Shown here one piece after another: positions 5,779 through 8,826 of a DNA stretch of 8,826 nt (position 1 is its first letter; each line of letters starts with the position of its first letter). The translations under genes and the position numbers were made by a program. The DNA comes from M55B165 sp964423265. GTDB taxonomy: Bacteria; Actinomycetota; Humimicrobiia; Humimicrobiales; Humimicrobiaceae. The notes below the pieces were generated by a model that saw only the letters and a list, made by a program, of their open reading frames with translations, did not search any database and had not been told where the DNA came from. The DNA lies in assembly GCA_964423265.1 (NCBI GenBank), contig CAYREF010000059.1:1-8826 (forward strand), given 5' to 3'.

Positions 5779-5995
5779 ATGCAAAGGAAATTTTACTTCT
5801 TATAACTGCTCTTGGTTATTGCAGCTACCTGTAAAAACTGAAAATATTGATGTTATAGCATTAAATTATGGAACATTGGATGCAGATGATTTTATGTCAG
5901 GCAGAAACATGATGGCAAGAATTCCTACTAGAAGTACTGAAGCAGTATATTTTTATGGTATCAATAGATCTATCCTTTTAAATGAAGTCCCGTAA
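5779..5995 (+). pseudogene. Broken small-protein gene (relic A), possibly secreted
   Basis: AGGA (5770-5773) lies 5 nt before an ATG that opens MQRKFYFL, then a TAA at 5803-5805, then LLLVIAATCKN and a TGA at 5839-5841. Apart from the stop, this looks like a signal peptide: a positive start and a hydrophobic core. In the next frame (5777-5995) the codons read on to a TAA: PVKTENIDVIALNYGTLDAD, then DFMSGRNMMARIPTRSTEAV, then YFYGINRSILLNEVP. That tail is recognisably related to relic B at 8037-8192, which argues that it was once real coding sequence. One nonsense change and one frameshift would join the two parts. I do not recognise the family. Confidence 0.5.
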
Positions 5996-6006
5996 CTTCT
6001 AAGTAA

Positions 6007-7455
6007 TCATTCTACTACCCAGCCTACAAATAATATGAGCACTGGATTGTCTTTATCTACTGGTACTTTAATTTCTTTGGTATTTATAAGTTCAGCTATA
6101 GTGTTATCTTCTACATTTACCAGGTTTAGTCTGCCAATGAAATCCATGCCATAGATATCATAAGCTATTTGCTTTCTTGCGGGCGACCATTCAATATTAG
6201 TTATTTTACTGGTTGGCTTGCTCACTATGTTTTTACTGAATTCTGCATTTTTATTAAAAATATCAATTCTTGCATCCAGGTAGTCAGGGTAACATCCTGA
6301 GCTTGTCATTATGGCTAATGCAAATTTCTGACCATTAGGTTCCCATGTAATATCACTAACATATCCTTTTTGTTTTTCAAGTTTGGTTACCTTACCACTC
6401 TCTAAATTAAATAACCATAAATTATGAGTGGACTCTGTAAAACATGGGTTATCCATATTGGTGCTGTAATAATTCTTGTAAGCTACCAGCCTTTCTTTGT
6501 CAGGAGATAAGGAGAAATAAGCATAAGAGAAGTCATCAGATTTTGGAAATAATTCATTCCAGTTTATCTGGTCCCAGTCAAAATATTCAAAGACCTGCCT
6601 AAAATCCTTTATATCTCCTGTAGAAAGCTCTACCCTTATAAAATTGAAGTTATTGCCATCTGTAGATATTGTATAGAAATATTCACCATTATCCGAGAAA
6701 TCAGAAAAGCTTGTAAACAGTTGTCTGTTATAAGTGTCCTTCAATAAGGTTTTTTCTTCACCGGTTTCAATATTTTTAACTACTAAATTGGAATCAGTAA
6801 GGAAAGGATTAAATTTAGGTAATATACCAATAGAGCTCTCAGTCTCTTCTTTATTGGCTGTCATGGTATAAACGAGGTTTTTATTGCCGGTAGAAGCTGC
6901 AATTGAACCCGGGAACCTAGCTTCTGTAAAGGGTACTAAATCTATTCCCTCATTATTTTCATAATCTGATGTGACTATGGTTTGGTTTGGTATATCCCAG
7001 TTAAATATCTTAAAGCCTTGCTTTTCATAAACAGGATAATCAGGGGAATAAATATAATAGTAGCTATTAAGTTTTTTTGAAGCTAGCAAGCTAGTTGGGT
7101 AATCCTTCAGTTCCAGGAGCTGGTTGTCGGTTCCATCTGGTTTTATGATGCCCCCATCCAGGTATTCAAAAAAGTTGAGATAAAAGCATTCTTCCTCACC
7201 TATTTCATGGCTGGATAAAGAGTGGGTGCTTAATTGATATAGTAATCTATATTTTTCAGGTTCTTGTTTTTGGGTTTGTGCTTTTTCTTCCTGTGGTTTT
7301 TGGCTTTCTTCTGATGTGTCTTCTACTTTTTCTTTTTCCCCTTCTTGAGTTTCGCCTACTTTTGTTGATGTTGGTTTTTGAGTAGAGCAGCTAATTCCAC
7401 TTAAGGGAAAAGAAATTAAAATAATCAATAGGAAAAGTATTAAAAATTTTTTCAT
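6007..7455 (-). CDS. Predicted lipoprotein with WD40/TolB-like beta-propeller
   Basis: A 482-residue protein. Residues 1-22 (MKKFLILFLLIILISFPLSG, then IS) are a secretion signal ending at Cys23, followed by Ser-Thr, so it is probably a lipid-anchored exported protein; the box GISC is weaker than the usual L-A/S-G-C. Residues 24-70 are a charged, Gln/Glu/Lys-rich tether. The rest is beta-rich with propeller-type blades: FSDNGEYFYTISTDG (about 252-266), FSLSPDKERLVAY, DITWEPNGQKFALAI (about 368-382) and NIEWSPARKQIAYDI (about 420-434), each followed by a strand like LWLFNLESGKVTKL. Such propellers bind proteins or glycans outside the membrane; no catalytic motif is seen. The start has AAAGGA (7464-7469, leftward) 8 nt upstream and a strong promoter. 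It is a single gene between two relics; its partner is unknown. Confidence 0.82.
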   Translation of the reverse strand: MKKFLILFLLIILISFPLSGISCSTQKPTSTKVGETQEGEKEKVEDTSEESQKPQEEKAQTQKQEPEKYRLLYQLSTHSLSSHEIGEEECFYLNFFEYLDGGIIKPDGTDNQLLELKDYPTSLLASKKLNSYYYIYSPDYPVYEKQGFKIFNWDIPNQTIVTSDYENNEGIDLVPFTEARFPGSIAASTGNKNLVYTMTANKEETESSIGILPKFNPFLTDSNLVVKNIETGEEKTLLKDTYNRQLFTSFSDFSDNGEYFYTISTDGNNFNFIRVELSTGDIKDFRQVFEYFDWDQINWNELFPKSDDFSYAYFSLSPDKERLVAYKNYYSTNMDNPCFTESTHNLWLFNLESGKVTKLEKQKGYVSDITWEPNGQKFALAIMTSSGCYPDYLDARIDIFNKNAEFSKNIVSKPTSKITNIEWSPARKQIAYDIYGMDFIGRLNLVNVEDNTIAELINTKEIKVPVDKDNPVLILFVGWVVE

Positions 7456-7491
7456 AATGATAATCCTTTAGTTTAAATGTTTGATGTATTA

Positions 7492-7520
7492 ATTATAAGA
7501 ATTATTATAATAATAATCAA
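7492..7520 (-). promoter_or_regulatory. Promoter of the lipoprotein gene
   Basis: Read leftwards: TTGATT (7520-7515), a 17-bp spacer, then a perfect TATAAT (7497-7492). The expected start is near 7485, giving a leader of about 30 nt with AAAGGA before the ATG. This is the best sigma-70-type promoter in the window. Confidence 0.7.
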
Positions 7521-8036
7521 TATATATTTTGGTATATATTTTATATTTATATACTAAAAATAATTATATTTTATTCATGGCAAAAATTTACTAGCTTAAA
7601 TAGTAAAATCTGAAAATGTTGCTAAATAAGTAAAAAATAGGCCAATTTGGAAAAAAGCAGATTAGATTACAGAAAAGATAAACCTTAGCAGTAAATACAA
7701 TTTATACATGGAATCCCACTACTGTTAAAAAGCAATGTTAAAATAGAATTAATATCAAGGTTAACCAGGTTTTTAAAATACTCTGAATGTATCTATTAAA
7801 ATAAGGGTATCATGGAAATAGAGTACAAAAGTAAATTGGGTGTATAAAGCAAGAAAAGAATTTAGTTATGGAAATGCCATTAAACTCTTGCAGAATGGCA
7901 GCAGAAATAATAATGGTAAATCAAATGGATAGGTGCCTGGCACAGAACTAACAATTTTTGGATGAGAAACTACAGAAATGCCACCAGTTGAGCAAGTGTT
8001 AGGGAAGAGAATAAATATACTTTGTATGCATAATAA
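7521..8036. other. AT-rich gap without a supported gene
   Basis: Over 500 bp with stops in all forward frames at short intervals. The longest forward fragments are about 25-35 codons, for example ARKEFSYGNAIKLLQNGS around 7848-7900 and an ATG-initiated MPPVEQVLGKRINILC frame from 7979. Neither has a ribosome binding site or a match I recognise. An 8-bp palindrome GGTTAACC lies at 7759-7766. The stretch may contain further decayed sequence upstream of relic B. Confidence 0.5.
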
Positions 8037-8192
8037 CGGGAGTCTACTTTTGATAATTATGCTGATGTTAAAACCATAAATTAAAGGACTTTAGACGCGG
8101 GTGATTTTATACTAAGTGGGAACATTGTAGCAAGGATACCTATAAAAAATGCAGTAGCAATAGACTCCTATAATATTATCAGCCACTTATGA
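8037..8192 (+). pseudogene. Relic B, degraded copy related to relic A
   Basis: The frame reads ADVKTIN, a TAA at 8082-8084, then RTLDAGDFILSGNIVARIPI, KNAVAIDSYNIISHL and TGA at 8190-8192. It aligns with relic A's DVIALNYGTLDADDFMSGRN, then MMARIPTRSTEAV: DV, N, TLDA, DF, N, ARIP and further residues agree, and the stop replaces A's Tyr (TAA against TAT). There is no start codon or ribosome binding site in frame, and a TAA at 8034-8036 closes the frame upstream. The copy is therefore a truncated remnant. The protein family is not recognised. Confidence 0.5.
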
Positions 8193-8357
8193 TATTCAAA
8201 GTTTAGGCAATACTTGAGGCTCTTAAAAAGGTTATATATTATTTACTAAAGGTAATTTTATGGGTGAAATTAAATGAAGATGATTAATTGCTGAACTATA
8301 TAGATTTTTATATTATTAGATTAAATTTTTTGGTATATTAATTTTAAAAGAAGCATT

Positions 8358-8363
8358 TATAAT
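8358..8363 (+). promoter_or_regulatory. Candidate -10 box of the PAS sensor gene
   Basis: A perfect TATAAT lies 26 bp before the TTG start, with only a poor ATATTA-like -35 at 17 bp. If used, the transcript would start near 8370, at the AAGGAAG (8370-8376) that precedes the gene. Confidence 0.35.
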
Positions 8364-8389
8364 TTTAACAAGGAAGAAGATGAGATAAA

Positions 8390-8826
8390 TTGGAAAAAAC
8401 AAAAGAGCTCCTTGAGATGCTTTTTGATCGCGCTCCTGTCGGTTATTACATAAACGATTTAAAGGGGAATTTCATAGATGGCAATATTGTTACCGAAGAA
8501 ATAACAGGATACAATAAAGAAGATTTGATAGGCAAGAACTTTTTAAAGCTGAACCTGCTTAGTAAAAAAGATATTCCTAAAGCTGTTAAAATGCTTGCCA
8601 AAAACCTTATAAGAAAGCCCACTGGCCCTGATGAATTTACCCTTATTAGAAAAGACGGCAGGAGAATAATCGTAGAAATTAGCACTCGTCCTGTCAAAGT
8701 GGACAACCGTATTGTAGTTCTGGGTGTTGCGCGGGATATAACCGAATTAAAAAAAGCCCAGGAGAAAATAGCCAAGTCAGAGGAAAAGTTTAGGACAATA
8801 TTTAACAGCGCAAATGACTGCATTAT
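8390..8826 (+). CDS. Multi-PAS sensor protein, 5' part only
   Basis: The frame is open from a TTG at 8390 to the window end, 145 complete codons, so the 3' part is missing. Residues about 8-118 form a PAS domain of S-box type: LEMLFDRAPVGYYINDLKGN opens it, EEITGYNKEDLIGKNFL follows, and FTLIRKDGRRIIVEIS plus VLGVARDITELKKAQ close it with the usual PAC ending. After a short helix (EKIAKSEEKFRTIFNSANDC), a second PAS begins. Such proteins are usually histidine kinases, diguanylate cyclases or response regulators; the output domain lies beyond the window. The TTG start is chosen because a TGA stands three codons upstream (8381-8383) and the first in-frame ATG (8417) has no binding site; the purine-rich AAGGAAGAAGATGAGAT precedes the TTG. 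Confidence 0.85.
   Translation, partial: MEKTKELLEMLFDRAPVGYYINDLKGNFIDGNIVTEEITGYNKEDLIGKNFLKLNLLSKKDIPKAVKMLAKNLIRKPTGPDEFTLIRKDGRRIIVEISTRPVKVDNRIVVLGVARDITELKKAQEKIAKSEEKFRTIFNSANDCI

Noticed and set aside
7521..8036. Possible CRISPR array, small RNA or tRNA in the long gap
   Set aside because: No regularly spaced repeats, no cloverleaf-like segments and no strong hairpin followed by a T-run were seen.
8446..8823. Long leftward open frame of 125 codons at the right end
   Set aside because: It is antisense to a clear PAS domain on the + strand that runs off the window; its translation shows no recognisable domain.

Overview
The window is low-GC DNA (roughly one third G+C by eye) with bacterial signals: GGAGG-type ribosome binding sites, TTGATT-N17-TATAAT-type promoters, and ATG starts mixed with some TTG starts. 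The gene set (a DUF438 hemerythrin/PAS protein, an iron-dependent alcohol dehydrogenase of the YqhD/BDH type, PAS-domain sensors, a UPF0175/DUF3368-type toxin-antitoxin pair) fits an anaerobic or fermentative bacterium, Clostridia-like or from a candidate phylum with a similar lifestyle. The species cannot be named from the sequence. No rRNA, tRNA, CRISPR array or intact transposase was seen.

Left part (1-3009): the 3' end of a DUF438-type gene reads rightwards and meets, tail to tail with a 4-bp overlap, a leftward gene for a ten-helix membrane acyltransferase (Acyl_transf_3, OpgC-like). Divergent from that gene, with its own extended -10 promoter, lies an NAD(P)H-dependent iron/zinc alcohol dehydrogenase with all four metal ligands present.

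Middle part (3010-5738): a decayed coding relic follows the dehydrogenase. Next come a TTG-started FkbM-family methyltransferase, then a 64-residue helix-hairpin-helix (DUF4332-like) protein. The promoter region of that small gene carries two TGTTACA-type palindromes that look like paired operators. After it lies a two-gene toxin-antitoxin module (ribbon-helix-helix/UPF0175-like antitoxin and DUF3368 PIN-like toxin), whose -35 box overlaps an inverted repeat suited to autorepression.

Right part (5739-8826): two diverged, broken copies of the same unrecognised coding sequence, both on the + strand, flank a leftward gene for a predicted lipoprotein with a WD40/TolB-like beta-propeller. The lipoprotein gene has a near-consensus promoter. 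About 900 bp of AT-rich, mostly non-coding DNA, including the second relic, separates it from the 5' end of a multi-PAS sensor gene that runs off the window.

The genes do not form one pathway. Most are single transcription units with private promoters, and the gaps hold gene remains. The region reads as an accessory zone with turnover. The observations most worth following are the paired relics around the lipoprotein gene, the operator-like palindromes at the small HhH gene, and the toxin-antitoxin control region.
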